Shown here piece by piece: positions 45,494 through 54,797 of a stretch of DNA of 64,000 nt (positions within the stretch are counted from its first letter, which is position 1; each line of letters begins with the position of its first letter). Position numbers and translations under genes: made by a program. The notes under the pieces were generated by a model. The model saw nothing but the letters and a program-made list of their open reading frames with translations. It did not search any database and had not been told where the DNA came from. Origin of the DNA: Planococcus halocryophilus (GTDB taxonomy: Bacteria; Bacillota; Bacilli; Bacillales_A; Planococcaceae); contig NZ_CP016537.2 in the NCBI RefSeq assembly GCF_001687585.2, forward strand, positions 1,274,001-1,338,000. The letters are read 5' to 3'.

Positions 45494-48112
45494 GTGGCAA
45501 AGAAAATACTTTTATTAGATGGGAATAGTTTGGCGTATCGCGCATTTTTCGCTTTACCGCTATTAACCAATGAAAATGGCATTCATACGAATGCTGTATA
45601 CGGATTTACCATGATGCTTCAAAAAATACTCGGTGAAGAACAACCTACACATATGATTGTGGCTTTTGATGCGGGAAAAACGACATTCCGCCATAAAACG
45701 TTTAGCGAATACAAAGGCGGAAGACAAAAAACGCCACCTGAATTATCGGAACAATTTCCTTATCTTCGCAAATTGATCGATGCATATGGGATTAAGCGCT
45801 ACGAATTAGAAAATTACGAAGCAGACGATATTATCGGTACATTAAGTTTAGAAGCTGAACGAGAAGGCGACGAAGTTGTCGTTATTTCTGGAGATAAAGA
45901 TTTAACACAATTGGCATCACCCACAACGACGGTTTACATTACGCGAAAAGGCATAACGGATATCGAAAAATATACAGTAGAGCATATAAAAGAAAAGTAT
46001 GGTTTAACGCCTCTTCAAATTATCGATATGAAAGGTCTTATGGGCGATGCTTCGGATAATATTCCAGGTGTACCAGGTGTTGGAGAGAAAACAGCGCTGA
46101 AATTATTAGCAGCACACGGTTCGGTCGAAGGTGTATATGAAGCTATCGAACAACAAAAAGGCAAGATGAAGGAAAAACTAATTGCCAATGAAGACCTTGC
46201 TTATATTAGTAAGCAATTAGCAACAATTGAACGACAAGCACCAATTAAAATTCAAATCGATGAATTGACTTATTCCGGGCCGGACCAAGACGAGTTGGTT
46301 AAAGTATGGAAAGAACTAGCGTTTAAATCTTTACTAGAAAAAATGGAATACACAGCAGAAGAAACGGTGAAAGAAGAGTTGGAATTTGAATTACTGACAA
46401 CAATCGATTCATCTATATTAAAAGATGAAATGGCAGTTCATCTTGAACTTTACGATGATCATTATCATAGTTGTGATTTGCTGGGGGTTTCACTCGCGAC
46501 TAAAACGGATACTTACGTTATTCCGATGAGCGTTGTTGAGCAGTCAGAAGAGTTTCGTGCATGGTTTAAAGATCCATCAAAGAAAAAATTCATGGCAGAT
46601 TCTAAAGCAGCAACGGCAGCATTTTTACGCTTTGGTATTGTACTAAAAGGCGTGGATTTCGATTTAATGTTAGGAGCTTATATCGTCAATCCATCCTTAA
46701 CGTATACCGATATGGCGAGCATTGTTCAAGAGTATGGTCATAACGATGTTTCGACGAATGAACAAGTTTACGGCAAAGGAGCTAAAAAGAAAGTTCCAGA
46801 AGACGCTGTTTTACATGAGCATATTGCTAGAAAAGCCCGCACCATTTGGAAAGTCCGTCCACTCATTATGGAAAAACTCGAAGAAAACGAGCAATTTGAT
46901 TTGTATGATAAATTAGAATTGCCACTCGCCACAGTTTTAGGGCAAATGGAATCTCTTGGTGTAATGGTAAACCGCGAGCAATTAGTCGATATGGGCAAAG
47001 AGTTGTCTCATAAGCTAGAGAAAATCGAGTCAAATATTCATGGACTAGCTGGTCAAGAATTTAATATTAATTCTCCAAAGCAGTTAGGTGTTATATTATT
47101 TGAAAAACTAGGATTACCGCCTTTAAAGAAGACGAAGACCGGCTATTCGACAGCAGCGGATGTTCTAGAAAAATTAGAAGGTCAACACGAAATTATTTCT
47201 CATATATTGATGTATCGCCAATTAGGTAAACTATTGTCTACTTATATTGAAGGTTTATTAAAAGAAATTCATGAAGATGGAAAAATTCATACGCGCTTCC
47301 AACAAGCACTCACGACAACTGGGCGATTAAGTTCAATCAACCCTAACTTGCAAAACATTCCAGTTCGTCTTGAAGAAGGACGTAAAATTCGCAAAGCTTT
47401 CGTACCGTCAGAACCGGGCTGGGTAATGGTAGCAGCAGATTATTCTCAAATTGAATTGCGCGTGCTCGCCGATATGTCTGAAGATGAACGATTAGTACAA
47501 GCTTTTAAAGACGACCGTGATATTCACACGACAACTGCGAGCGATGTTTTCCACGTAGCTGAAGAAGAAGTAACGAGTGACATGCGCCGAGCGGCTAAAG
47601 CGGTTAACTTCGGAATTGTTTATGGGATTAGCGATTATGGCTTGTCTCAAAATTTAAATATTCCACGTAAAGAAGCAGCTGCTTTTATTGAACGTTATTT
47701 TACTAGCTTCCCAGGCGTCAAAAGCTATATGACGAACATTGTGTCTGATGCTAAGCGTGACGGATTTGTTACAACTTTGATGAATCGTCGCCGTTATTTA
47801 CCAGACATTACAAGTTCAAACTTTAATTTAAGAAGCTTTGCAGAACGCACGGCGATGAATACACCAATTCAAGGCAGTGCGGCAGATATTATCAAAAAAG
47901 CCATGATTGATATGGATGCAGCGTTAGAGCGTGAAGGATTGCAAGCTCGCATGCTTTTACAAGTTCACGATGAATTGATCTTTGAAGCGCCACCTGAAGA
48001 GTTAGATCAATTGATGAAATTAGTACCTGAAGTTATGGAAAATGCAGTGAAGTTGAATGTTCCCTTAAAAGTGGATATCGCTCACGGTTCAACTTGGTAC
48101 GATACTAAATGA
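45494..48112 (+). CDS. polA: DNA polymerase I
   Basis: Repair and Okazaki-fragment polymerase. The N-terminal 5' nuclease domain (LLLDGNSLAYRAFFALP, ENYEADDIIGTL, SGDKDLTQL, MGDASDNIPGVPGVGEKTA) is intact. The middle 3'-5' exonuclease-like domain lacks the acidic motif residues, as in other Bacillales. The polymerase domain has DYSQIELR, RRAAKAVNFGIVYG and VHDELIFEAP. The start is GTG 45494, eight bases after AGGGG, giving 872 aa; the ATG at 45476 overlaps that site. mutM and coaE follow closely. Confidence 0.97.
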   Translation: MAKKILLLDGNSLAYRAFFALPLLTNENGIHTNAVYGFTMMLQKILGEEQPTHMIVAFDAGKTTFRHKTFSEYKGGRQKTPPELSEQFPYLRKLIDAYGIKRYELENYEADDIIGTLSLEAEREGDEVVVISGDKDLTQLASPTTTVYITRKGITDIEKYTVEHIKEKYGLTPLQIIDMKGLMGDASDNIPGVPGVGEKTALKLLAAHGSVEGVYEAIEQQKGKMKEKLIANEDLAYISKQLATIERQAPIKIQIDELTYSGPDQDELVKVWKELAFKSLLEKMEYTAEETVKEELEFELLTTIDSSILKDEMAVHLELYDDHYHSCDLLGVSLATKTDTYVIPMSVVEQSEEFRAWFKDPSKKKFMADSKAATAAFLRFGIVLKGVDFDLMLGAYIVNPSLTYTDMASIVQEYGHNDVSTNEQVYGKGAKKKVPEDAVLHEHIARKARTIWKVRPLIMEKLEENEQFDLYDKLELPLATVLGQMESLGVMVNREQLVDMGKELSHKLEKIESNIHGLAGQEFNINSPKQLGVILFEKLGLPPLKKTKTGYSTAADVLEKLEGQHEIISHILMYRQLGKLLSTYIEGLLKEIHEDGKIHTRFQQALTTTGRLSSINPNLQNIPVRLEEGRKIRKAFVPSEPGWVMVAADYSQIELRVLADMSEDERLVQAFKDDRDIHTTTASDVFHVAEEEVTSDMRRAAKAVNFGIVYGISDYGLSQNLNIPRKEAAAFIERYFTSFPGVKSYMTNIVSDAKRDGFVTTLMNRRRYLPDITSSNFNLRSFAERTAMNTPIQGSAADIIKKAMIDMDAALEREGLQARMLLQVHDELIFEAPPEELDQLMKLVPEVMENAVKLNVPLKVDIAHGSTWYDTK

Positions 48113-48127
48113 TAGGAGGGCATCGAT

Positions 48128-48997
48128 ATGCCTGAACTTCCAGAAGTCGAAGGAGTTGTTCGGCAAATCCGCCCCGTTTCGATTGGCAAAAAAATTGAGG
48201 CTGTAGCGGTGTCGGACGTCATCCGCTTATCAAAAGAAAATGGTAAGGAAGCCATTATTAAGCGAATAGAAGCTGACGGTTTTATCGAAAGATTAACCGG
48301 AGCACAAATCGTTCAAGTAGAACGTCGCAGTAAATATATCTATTTCACATTGCGAAAAGACAATGAATTTTTGTTAGTTAATCATTTAGGGATGTCCGGA
48401 GCTTGGTTTTATGTCGACCAGCTCCAGTCGATTCCTGAAGATAAGTTTCGACGTCATGTCCATATTGTGTTGACGTTAAGCGACGGCAATTTGTTAGCGT
48501 TTTCAGATATTCGTCGTTTCGGAGAAATGCGCGTGTTGCAACAAGAAGGAGATTTTCCGCCTTTATTGTTGATGGCTCCAGAACCATTTCATGAAGGTGC
48601 ACTTGAGCATTTTCTTGCACTAGCTGAAAGTCCGAAATACAAAAATAAGGCGATTAAGGAAATCATTATGGACGGACAAATTGTTTCTGGCTGTGGCAAT
48701 ATATACGCAACAGAAGCTTTGTTTAAAATGAAGATGCACCCGAAACGTGCAGCTAGTCGCATTAGCCGGAAGCGGAAAATAGAACTTTTCGAATCGATAG
48801 TTGCTATTTTGCAAGAAAGCATTGAAGCAGGTGGCAGTACAATTTCAGATTACCGCGATATTAATGGTGAATCAGGTAGCATGCAAAATCGTTTTGGTAT
48901 GTACGGAAAAAAACAATGTGCAAATTGTGGCACACAGACCAAGACCTTGAAAATTGGCGGTCGGGCTTCCGTGTATTGCCCGACATGTCAGAAATGA
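48128..48997 (+). CDS. mutM: Formamidopyrimidine-DNA glycosylase
   Basis: Bifunctional glycosylase/AP lyase removing 8-oxoguanine and formamidopyrimidines. Catalytic Pro directly after the initiator Met (PELPEVEGVVRQI), helix-two-turn-helix with CGNIYATEALF and a C-terminal zinc finger CANCGTQTKTL...YCPTC. 289 aa. It lies 15 bases after polA and nine before coaE, so it belongs to one repair/CoA operon. Confidence 0.97.
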   Translation: MPELPEVEGVVRQIRPVSIGKKIEAVAVSDVIRLSKENGKEAIIKRIEADGFIERLTGAQIVQVERRSKYIYFTLRKDNEFLLVNHLGMSGAWFYVDQLQSIPEDKFRRHVHIVLTLSDGNLLAFSDIRRFGEMRVLQQEGDFPPLLLMAPEPFHEGALEHFLALAESPKYKNKAIKEIIMDGQIVSGCGNIYATEALFKMKMHPKRAASRISRKRKIELFESIVAILQESIEAGGSTISDYRDINGESGSMQNRFGMYGKKQCANCGTQTKTLKIGGRASVYCPTCQK

Positions 48998-49006
48998 GGA
49001 CTGACA

Positions 49007-49612
49007 ATGATTATTGGATTGACAGGCAGTATTGCCAGTGGAAAAAGTACAGTATCCGAAATGTTGAAAAATGAAGGTTATCCGATTATTGATGCCGATC
49101 TAGTAGCAAGGCTAGTCGTAGAACCTGGTTCTGAAACGCTTGAGCAAATTAGGCAAGCGTTTGGATCTGAAGTTATTAGCTCGGATGGCACTATGAATCG
49201 CGCAAAAGTAGGGGAAATCATTTTTAATGACCCGGTAAGTCGTAAAACCTTAAATGATATTATTCATCCAGCAATTCGACAAGAAATGCTCAAGCAGCGC
49301 TATGAGTTGCTCGAGCAAGGATTTAAAATCATCATTATGGACATTCCGTTGTTATTCGAAAGTCGCCTGCAATATTTAGTAGATAAAATTATGGTGGTTA
49401 GCGTCACTGAAGAAAATCAGTTTAAACGATTAGTGGAAAGAAATGGCTTTACGGAAAAAGAAGCACGAGTACGCATCAATTCTCAGTTACCAATGTCTGT
49501 GAAAGAAGATGGAGCTGATGCGGTTATTTACAACAACGGATCTCTTGAAGAAACGAAACAGCAATTAAGTCGAATTTTAGTAAATTGGCAAGCCAATTCT
49601 GAAAAAGAATAA
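49007..49612 (+). CDS. coaE: Dephospho-CoA kinase
   Basis: Last step of CoA synthesis, phosphorylating the 3'-hydroxyl of dephospho-CoA. Walker A GLTGSIASGKSTVSEML, the DADLVARLVVEPG region and the DIPLLFE motif are present. 201 aa. Its Shine-Dalgarno (TGAGGA) overlaps the mutM stop codon. Third gene of polA-mutM-coaE. Confidence 0.96.
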   Translation: MIIGLTGSIASGKSTVSEMLKNEGYPIIDADLVARLVVEPGSETLEQIRQAFGSEVISSDGTMNRAKVGEIIFNDPVSRKTLNDIIHPAIRQEMLKQRYELLEQGFKIIIMDIPLLFESRLQYLVDKIMVVSVTEENQFKRLVERNGFTEKEARVRINSQLPMSVKEDGADAVIYNNGSLEETKQQLSRILVNWQANSEKE

Positions 49613-49647
49613 AAGATATGCTTTTTAAGGTTCTCTAAATAAGCAAT

Positions 49648-49658
49648 TGTGTTATACT
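49648..49658 (+). promoter_or_regulatory. CcpN-type operator in the gapB promoter
   Basis: TGTGTTATACT fits the CcpN consensus TRTGHYATAYW at every position and overlaps a TATACT -10 element. A near match on the opposite strand lies at 49680-49690. CcpN represses gapB under glycolytic conditions in B. subtilis. Confidence 0.5.
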
Positions 49659-49712
49659 ATATTAGAAATTAAAAACATAAGTATAACTTAATTACAAACG
49701 GAGGATTCCTAC

Positions 49713-50732
49713 ATGACAGTTTCTATTGCAATTAACGGGTTTGGCCGTATTGGCCGTATGGTTTTCAGACAGGCGATAATGATGGATGACGTCACAATCA
49801 CAGCAGTCAATGCCTCATATCCAGCTGAAACCCTTGCGCATTTGATTAAGTATGACACAAATCACGGCACTTTCTCTGGTGACGTATCTTCAGAAGAAGA
49901 TGCATTAATTGTTAATGGAAAGCGAGTTCAATTAGTCAGTGAACGCGATCCTTTGAATTTGCCATGGAAAGAAATGGGCATTGATATCGTTATCGAAGCG
50001 ACTGGAAAGTTCAATTCTCGTGAAAAAGCAGCTCTTCATTTGGAAGCAGGAGCTAAAAAAGTAATCTTAACCGCACCTGGTAAACAAGAAGACATTACAA
50101 TTGTTATGGGCGTTAATGATGACAAATTAGATATCGAACAACACGATGTCATTTCAAATGCAAGTTGTACAACAAACTGTTTAGCACCAGTCGTAAAAGT
50201 ACTGAATGACAAATTTGGTATTGAAAACGGCTTGATGACAACAATCCATTCGTATACAAACGACCAGCAAAACTTGGACAATCCGCACAAAGATCTTCGT
50301 CGTGCTCGTGCTTGTGCTCAATCGATCATCCCTACTTCTACGGGTGCTGCGAAAGCGCTATCATTGGTGTTGCCCGAATTGCAAGGAAAACTTCATGGTA
50401 TGGCATTGAGAGTGCCGACTCCGAATGTATCATTAGTTGATTTAGTTGTGGACTTAGAGACAGCGGTTACAATTGAAGAGGTGAACCAAGCTTTTGAAGA
50501 AGCATCGGTAAATGGCTTAGCAGGAATTTTAGGATTCACAATGGAGCCGTTAGTTTCGGTTGATTTTAACAGCAATCCTCAATCGGCCATTGTTGATGGA
50601 TTATCGACAATGGTAATAGGTGAGCGCAAAGTAAAAGTGTTGGCTTGGTACGATAATGAATGGGGATATTCCGCACGTGTAATTGACTTAACTAAAAAAG
50701 TAGCAAATGCATTAGTACTTGTATCCAAATAA
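49713..50732 (+). CDS. gapB: Glyceraldehyde-3-phosphate dehydrogenase, gluconeogenic type
   Basis: NADP-preferring GAPDH of the GapB type working in the gluconeogenic direction. INGFGRIGRMVFRQ is the Rossmann motif; Cys152 in SNASCTTNC and a His in the following barrel are catalytic. After the second strand the sequence is AVNAS, without the Asp that fixes NAD+ in GapA. 339 aa. GGAGG precedes the ATG. A CcpN-type site in the promoter and speD downstream match the B. subtilis arrangement. Confidence 0.93.
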   Translation: MTVSIAINGFGRIGRMVFRQAIMMDDVTITAVNASYPAETLAHLIKYDTNHGTFSGDVSSEEDALIVNGKRVQLVSERDPLNLPWKEMGIDIVIEATGKFNSREKAALHLEAGAKKVILTAPGKQEDITIVMGVNDDKLDIEQHDVISNASCTTNCLAPVVKVLNDKFGIENGLMTTIHSYTNDQQNLDNPHKDLRRARACAQSIIPTSTGAAKALSLVLPELQGKLHGMALRVPTPNVSLVDLVVDLETAVTIEEVNQAFEEASVNGLAGILGFTMEPLVSVDFNSNPQSAIVDGLSTMVIGERKVKVLAWYDNEWGYSARVIDLTKKVANALVLVSK

Positions 50733-50734
50733 GT

Positions 50735-50772
50735 GAAAAACCCCCGGTTCTCCACGTTTGACAGGAGAACCG
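50735..50772. terminator. gapB terminator
   Basis: Stem AAAAACCCCCGGTTCTCC and its complement, ending in five T; strong on both strands. Confidence 0.88.
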
Positions 50773-50828
50773 GGGGTTTTTCACTATGGCACCTTTTAAA
50801 GAAGTTAACTATTAATAAGATTTATTTA

Positions 50829-50857
50829 TTGCATTTACAATAAATACGTTTTATACT
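50829..50857 (+). promoter_or_regulatory. speD promoter
   Basis: TTGCAT, 17 bases, TATACT. Transcription would start near 50864 and leave a leader of about 185 bases before speD. Confidence 0.55.
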
Positions 50858-50863
50858 ATGAAT

Positions 50864-51050
50864 CGTAGTTAAAAAACGACTACCACTTCTGACTTTCCAA
50901 CATAGTAACTAGGAATTAGGAGCGTAAGATTTTTTATTCACATGACTGCTTAAAGGGTTAGGATCTCTTTGGACTAACTTTCCCCCGTGGTAGTCTACTT
51001 TGAATATTTTGCGCAAAAACCAAAATGATATCAAAGGGGGAAAACGAACC
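50864..51050 (+). promoter_or_regulatory. Structured speD leader with possible SD-sequestering pseudoknot
   Basis: GACTA (50972-50976) pairs with TAGTC (50991-50995). The intervening loop contains TTTCCCCC (50979-50986), which is complementary to GGGGGAAA at 51036-51043, the speD Shine-Dalgarno. This makes an H-type pseudoknot possible. A further hairpin GTAGT / ACTAC lies at 50865-50883, and its 3' arm could also pair with GTAGTC at 50990. I do not recognise it as a named riboswitch class. Confidence 0.45.
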
Positions 51051-51434
51051 ATGGAAACAATGGGACGTCACGTAATTGCAGAACTTTGGCAGTGTGATTT
51101 TGACAAATTAAACGATATGGATTTTATCGAACAAACTTTTGTTGATGCAGCACTCAAATCTGGAGCTGAAGTAAGAGAGGTAGCTTTTCATAAATTCGCA
51201 CCACAAGGTGTTAGCGGAGTTGTGATTATCTCAGAATCTCACTTAACAATCCACAGTTTTCCAGAACACGGCTATGCGAGTGTAGATGTTTACACTTGCG
51301 GCGATCTTGATCCGACTATTGCAGCGGAATATATCGCAGAAGCACTAGGTTCAACATCACGTGAGCTTGTAGAAATACCACGTGGTATGGGTCCAGTAAG
51401 TGTTGAAAAATCCAAAGTTTCAGTAACTGTATAA
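51051..51434 (+). CDS. speD: S-adenosylmethionine decarboxylase proenzyme
   Basis: Makes decarboxylated SAM, the aminopropyl donor for spermidine. The 127-aa proenzyme cleaves itself at Glu62-Ser63 in [17 protein letters not shown] to create the pyruvoyl cofactor on Ser63. His68 and Cys83 (VYTCGD) are the other active residues. ATG 51051 lies after an AAAGGGGG ribosome site within a structured leader; an in-frame TTG at 51000 would translate that leader. A terminator follows. Confidence 0.96.
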   Translation: METMGRHVIAELWQCDFDKLNDMDFIEQTFVDAALKSGAEVREVAFHKFAPQGVSGVVIISESHLTIHSFPEHGYASVDVYTCGDLDPTIAAEYIAEALGSTSRELVEIPRGMGPVSVEKSKVSVTV

Positions 51435-51454
51435 TCCATTTAACAAAAACACGT

Positions 51455-51484
51455 AAGCAGAGGATGAAATCCTCTGCTTTTTCT
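51455..51484 (+). terminator. speD terminator
   Basis: Stem AGCAGAGGAT / ATCCTCTGCT followed by T-rich sequence. Confidence 0.85.
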
Positions 51485-51547
51485 ATTTTTCTAACGATTT
51501 TTTGTTATACTATATACACTAGATAGAGAAGTTAGGGAGATGTCAAA

Positions 51548-52024
51548 ATGAAATGTCCAGCTTGCCAACATAACGGCACACGCGTTGTCGATTCCAGGCC
51601 AATAGACGAAATGAAATCAATCAGAAGAAGAAGAGAATGCGAAGCTTGCGGATATCGCTTTACCACTTTTGAAAAAGTGGAAGAGATGCCACTGATTGTC
51701 GTCAAAAAAGATGGCTCGCGTGAAGAATTTAGCCGTGAGAAAGTTCTACGCGGATTAATTCGCGCGTGTGAAAAGCGGCCGGTATCTTTAGAAGTGCTGG
51801 AGGAAGTCGTATTTACCATTGAAAAAGACCTTCGACGAGAAGGCAATCCGGAAGTAAAGTCTGAAGAGGTTGGGGAATTGGTTATGAACCGATTAGCAAC
51901 CATTGACGAAGTGGCGTATGTTCGCTTTGCTTCGGTGTATCGCCAATTTAAAGACATTACCGTTTTCATCGACGAACTAAAGGATTTATTAAACAAAGGA
52001 CCAGAAGGCAAGAAAATCGATTGA
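51548..52024 (+). CDS. nrdR: Transcriptional repressor NrdR
   Basis: Zinc-ribbon/ATP-cone repressor of ribonucleotide reductase genes. [18 protein letters not shown]...[16 protein letters not shown] is the zinc ribbon; residues ~46-136 are the ATP-cone ([20 protein letters not shown]...). 158 aa. GGGAG precedes the ATG and dnaB follows after 11 bases, giving the conserved nrdR-dnaB-dnaI operon. Confidence 0.96.
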   Translation: MKCPACQHNGTRVVDSRPIDEMKSIRRRRECEACGYRFTTFEKVEEMPLIVVKKDGSREEFSREKVLRGLIRACEKRPVSLEVLEEVVFTIEKDLRREGNPEVKSEEVGELVMNRLATIDEVAYVRFASVYRQFKDITVFIDELKDLLNKGPEGKKID

Positions 52025-52035
52025 GGTGGTAACTT

Positions 52036-53412
52036 ATGACTGCTTATTATAAAGAGGTGCAGCCTGCTGATCCATATCGTATTCGGTTGCCTTATCCATT
52101 CTCGAATTATGATCGGCAGCTCTTGACGCTATTGTATCAACCGATGATTGGTGCAGAGGCAATAGCATTGTATTTGACTTTGTGGGCTGAAGGCGAAGCA
52201 TCGCGCGAAGAAACGACTCATTATACATTGATGAACACATTAGGAAACCCGATTGCCAAAATTTTCGATGCAAGAATTCAGCTTGAAGCCATCGGATTAT
52301 TGAAAACATATAGAAGTAACGAAGGCGACCGCTCTTTTATTTATGAGTTGTGTCCGCCGCTCGATCCGAAAACTTTTTTTATGGACCCTTTATTATCGAT
52401 GTTCTTATTCAGTAAAATCGGAGAATCTTCCTATAGAAGAGTACGAAATCGCTTTTTAGTATACACGGAAATTCCTACGGATTACGAAGAAGTCTCTCGT
52501 ACATTCACAGATATTTTTCAACCAGTTCATGCTAAAGCGGGATATCCGTCCGTTAAAAAAGATTTACAAGAACGAAAAAAGGGAAATTATGAAGCTGATT
52601 CTGAATTTGATTTCGATTTACTTAGACAAGGCTTATCCGAACAGTTAGTGCCCAAAAAAGTATTAACCGCTACGATTAAAGATTTTATTACCAAACTCTC
52701 TTATTTATATAGTTGGGGACCGCTAGAAATGCAAAAAGTCATTTTATTAGCGATTGAAGACGATTATAAATTAACAGTAGAAGGTTTGAAAAAATCAGCA
52801 TCTGAGTATTATAAACTAACAGTATCTACGACAGCGCCGCAGCTTGTTCAAGTACATAAGACAGCTGAAAAGCAAGTTGACGCAGTAGAGACACCAAAAA
52901 CCAAACAAGACGAATTACTCGTTTATTTGGAAACGGCTCCACCGATTCAAGTGTTGCGAGATATTGCGAACGGTAGTGAACCTTTGCCTGCGGATGTTGA
53001 GCTAGCTAATCAATTGGTGATTACGCATGGCATGAAGCCAGCGGTCGTCAATGTGCTACTACAGTATGTGTTATTGCGCACCGATATGAAACTAACAAAA
53101 GCGTATGTAGAAAAAATTGCTTCGCATTGGTTGCGGAAAAACGTGACAACGGCAAAAGAGGCGATGGAAATTGCGCGTGTCGAACACACTCAATACATGA
53201 AGTGGAAATCAGAAGGTTCTCCTACGACTGTAGCAAAGCCGTTTACGGGAAATGGAAACCGCAAGCCGGTGCGTGAAGAAAAACTGCCGGAATGGTTCCA
53301 TAAAAAAGATCAAACACCTGCTCCCAAAGGTGAGCCGAAAAACGAAAGTTTAGAAGTGGAGAAACAAAAGCTCCTAGCGAAACTGGCGCTGAAGAAAGGA
53401 AAAGGTGGTTAA
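52036..53412 (+). CDS. dnaB: Replication initiation and membrane attachment protein DnaB
   Basis: Bacillus-type DnaB (not the helicase), which helps load the replicative helicase with DnaD and DnaI and ties the origin to the membrane. 458 aa. The N-terminal winged-helix region LTLLYQPMIGAEAIALYLTLW and the C-terminal DnaD-like helical region (VLRDIANGSEPLPADVELANQLV) are typical. A basic, low-complexity tail follows. GAGGTGG precedes the ATG, and dnaI begins at the next base after its stop. Confidence 0.94.
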   Translation: MTAYYKEVQPADPYRIRLPYPFSNYDRQLLTLLYQPMIGAEAIALYLTLWAEGEASREETTHYTLMNTLGNPIAKIFDARIQLEAIGLLKTYRSNEGDRSFIYELCPPLDPKTFFMDPLLSMFLFSKIGESSYRRVRNRFLVYTEIPTDYEEVSRTFTDIFQPVHAKAGYPSVKKDLQERKKGNYEADSEFDFDLLRQGLSEQLVPKKVLTATIKDFITKLSYLYSWGPLEMQKVILLAIEDDYKLTVEGLKKSASEYYKLTVSTTAPQLVQVHKTAEKQVDAVETPKTKQDELLVYLETAPPIQVLRDIANGSEPLPADVELANQLVITHGMKPAVVNVLLQYVLLRTDMKLTKAYVEKIASHWLRKNVTTAKEAMEIARVEHTQYMKWKSEGSPTTVAKPFTGNGNRKPVREEKLPEWFHKKDQTPAPKGEPKNESLEVEKQKLLAKLALKKGKGG

Positions 53413-54348
53413 ATGGAACCGATTCGCGAAACATTAAAACGTGTGGTCAATGCGCCTGCTTTTTCTGAGCGTTATAGTGAAATGCGTAAAGAAGTACTAG
53501 CACATCCTGGCGTTCAAAAATTTCTTGAAAATCATTCTGAAGAAATTGATGCCCCGACAATCGATCGCGGGCTTGGGAAATTGTATGAGTATATCGATCA
53601 ATCCCACGACTGCAATAAGTGTCCGAGCTTAGATGCCTGTATCAATCATCTAAAAGGCTTTGAACCAAACTTAGTGTTAGAACGTGGAACGATAGGTATT
53701 TCTTATACAAAATGCCGGTTAAAAGAAGCACATGATAACAAACGTCATGCTTCTTCGTTAATTCACAGCATGTATATGCCAAAAGAAGTGATGCAAGCAA
53801 CACTTTCTGGTTTTGATTTGGACGACAGCCGTATGGCAGCTTTCCGAGCTGTTGGGGATTTCCTCGATCAAGCAACAGGACCTGACAATTTGCCTGAAAA
53901 AGGATTGTACCTGTATGGACAATTCGGAATCGGTAAATCGTATTTATTAAGTGCAGTGGCTAATGAACTAGCTGAAATCAATGTCAAATCCGTTCTTGTT
54001 TTTGTGCCGGAATTCATGCGTGAAATGAAACAAGCAATTGGTGATCAAACTTTGCAAGAAAAAGTAGATTACGTGAAAAAAGCGGATGTTTTAATGTTAG
54101 ACGATATTGGAGCCGAAGCGATGTCGAGTTGGACACGTGATGAAGTGCTGGGCACTATTCTCCATTACCGCATGTCAGAAAAACTGCCGACATTCATGTC
54201 TTCTAATTTTAGTTATTCGGAACTTGAATATCATTTAACATATTCGCAGCGCGGCGAAAAAGAAGATTTAAAAGCAGCACGCATTATGGAACGAATTCGT
54301 GCACTAACAACGCCAGTGAAACTTGATGGTCGTAACCGACGAAATTAA
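53413..54348 (+). CDS. dnaI: Primosomal protein DnaI (helicase loader)
   Basis: AAA+ ATPase that loads the replicative helicase. The N-terminal domain carries a zinc-binding set (CNKCPSLDACINH and TKCRLKE); the C-terminal ATPase has Walker A LYGQFGIGKSYLL and Walker B VLMLDDIGAEAMSSW. 311 aa. It abuts dnaB with no intergenic base. The thrS T-box leader follows. Confidence 0.96.
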   Translation: MEPIRETLKRVVNAPAFSERYSEMRKEVLAHPGVQKFLENHSEEIDAPTIDRGLGKLYEYIDQSHDCNKCPSLDACINHLKGFEPNLVLERGTIGISYTKCRLKEAHDNKRHASSLIHSMYMPKEVMQATLSGFDLDDSRMAAFRAVGDFLDQATGPDNLPEKGLYLYGQFGIGKSYLLSAVANELAEINVKSVLVFVPEFMREMKQAIGDQTLQEKVDYVKKADVLMLDDIGAEAMSSWTRDEVLGTILHYRMSEKLPTFMSSNFSYSELEYHLTYSQRGEKEDLKAARIMERIRALTTPVKLDGRNRRN

Positions 54349-54419
54349 CAGTAGAACTATTGCCTTTTGAAACAATTCGGTTTATAGTAGTAACAATCAA
54401 ACCAAGATTTTACATGCCT

Positions 54420-54666
54420 TGACAAGGACATGAGCGGACATATACGACTTACAGAGAGAGAAGCCTTGGCTGTGAGCTTCTTAAGAATCGTTTTTCCGCT
54501 TACCCCCTTTGAGCAGCAGCTGTGAACAGTTTTCTAACTAGCAGCTGACGGTACCGGTCCGTTAGCCGATGCAGAGCTTCTTTCAATATAGATCTATCTA
54601 TATTGAAGTGAAGAAGGGTGGAACCACGAGCTAAAGCTTCGTCCCTTTTGGGATGGGGCTTTTTTC
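54420..54666 (+). promoter_or_regulatory. T-box riboswitch of thrS
   Basis: Stem I begins near 54420 and contains an AGAGA box at 54453 on. A candidate specifier ACC (Thr) lies at 54502-54504, directly followed by CCCTTTGAG as in other T-boxes. The T-box AAGGGTGGAACCACGAG is at 54614-54630, and the terminator AGCTTCGTCCC / GGGATGGGGCT with a T run ends at 54666. Uncharged tRNA-Thr would allow read-through. Unusually, two large palindromes lie between this terminator and thrS. Confidence 0.9.
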
Positions 54667-54677
54667 TGTGGAAAAAA

Positions 54678-54797
54678 GAAAAGCGGAAATGGCTGAACAG
54701 AACCGACGGGCTTAAGGCGAGCTGACGAAGCGGCATGTTTTGGCCGCACAGGAAGGACGACTTAAGACCCCGAGGTTCTAGCCACTGAAGCCAGACA
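54678..54797. repeat. Long imperfect palindrome, copy A
   Basis: About 120 bases folding as nested stems: ATGGCT with AGCCAC, AGAACC with GGTTCT, CTTAAG with CTTAAG, and GCGGC with GCCGC at the tip, separated by small internal loops. It begins GAAAAGCGGAAATGG and ends AAGCCAGACAAG, flanks shared with copy B. It resembles the bcr-like intergenic palindromes of Bacillales, though I cannot assign a name. Confidence 0.85.

Noticed and set aside
51532..52011. 159-aa ORF opposite nrdR
   Set aside because: Serine-rich shadow of the nrdR coding strand; nrdR has full family motifs and a ribosome site.
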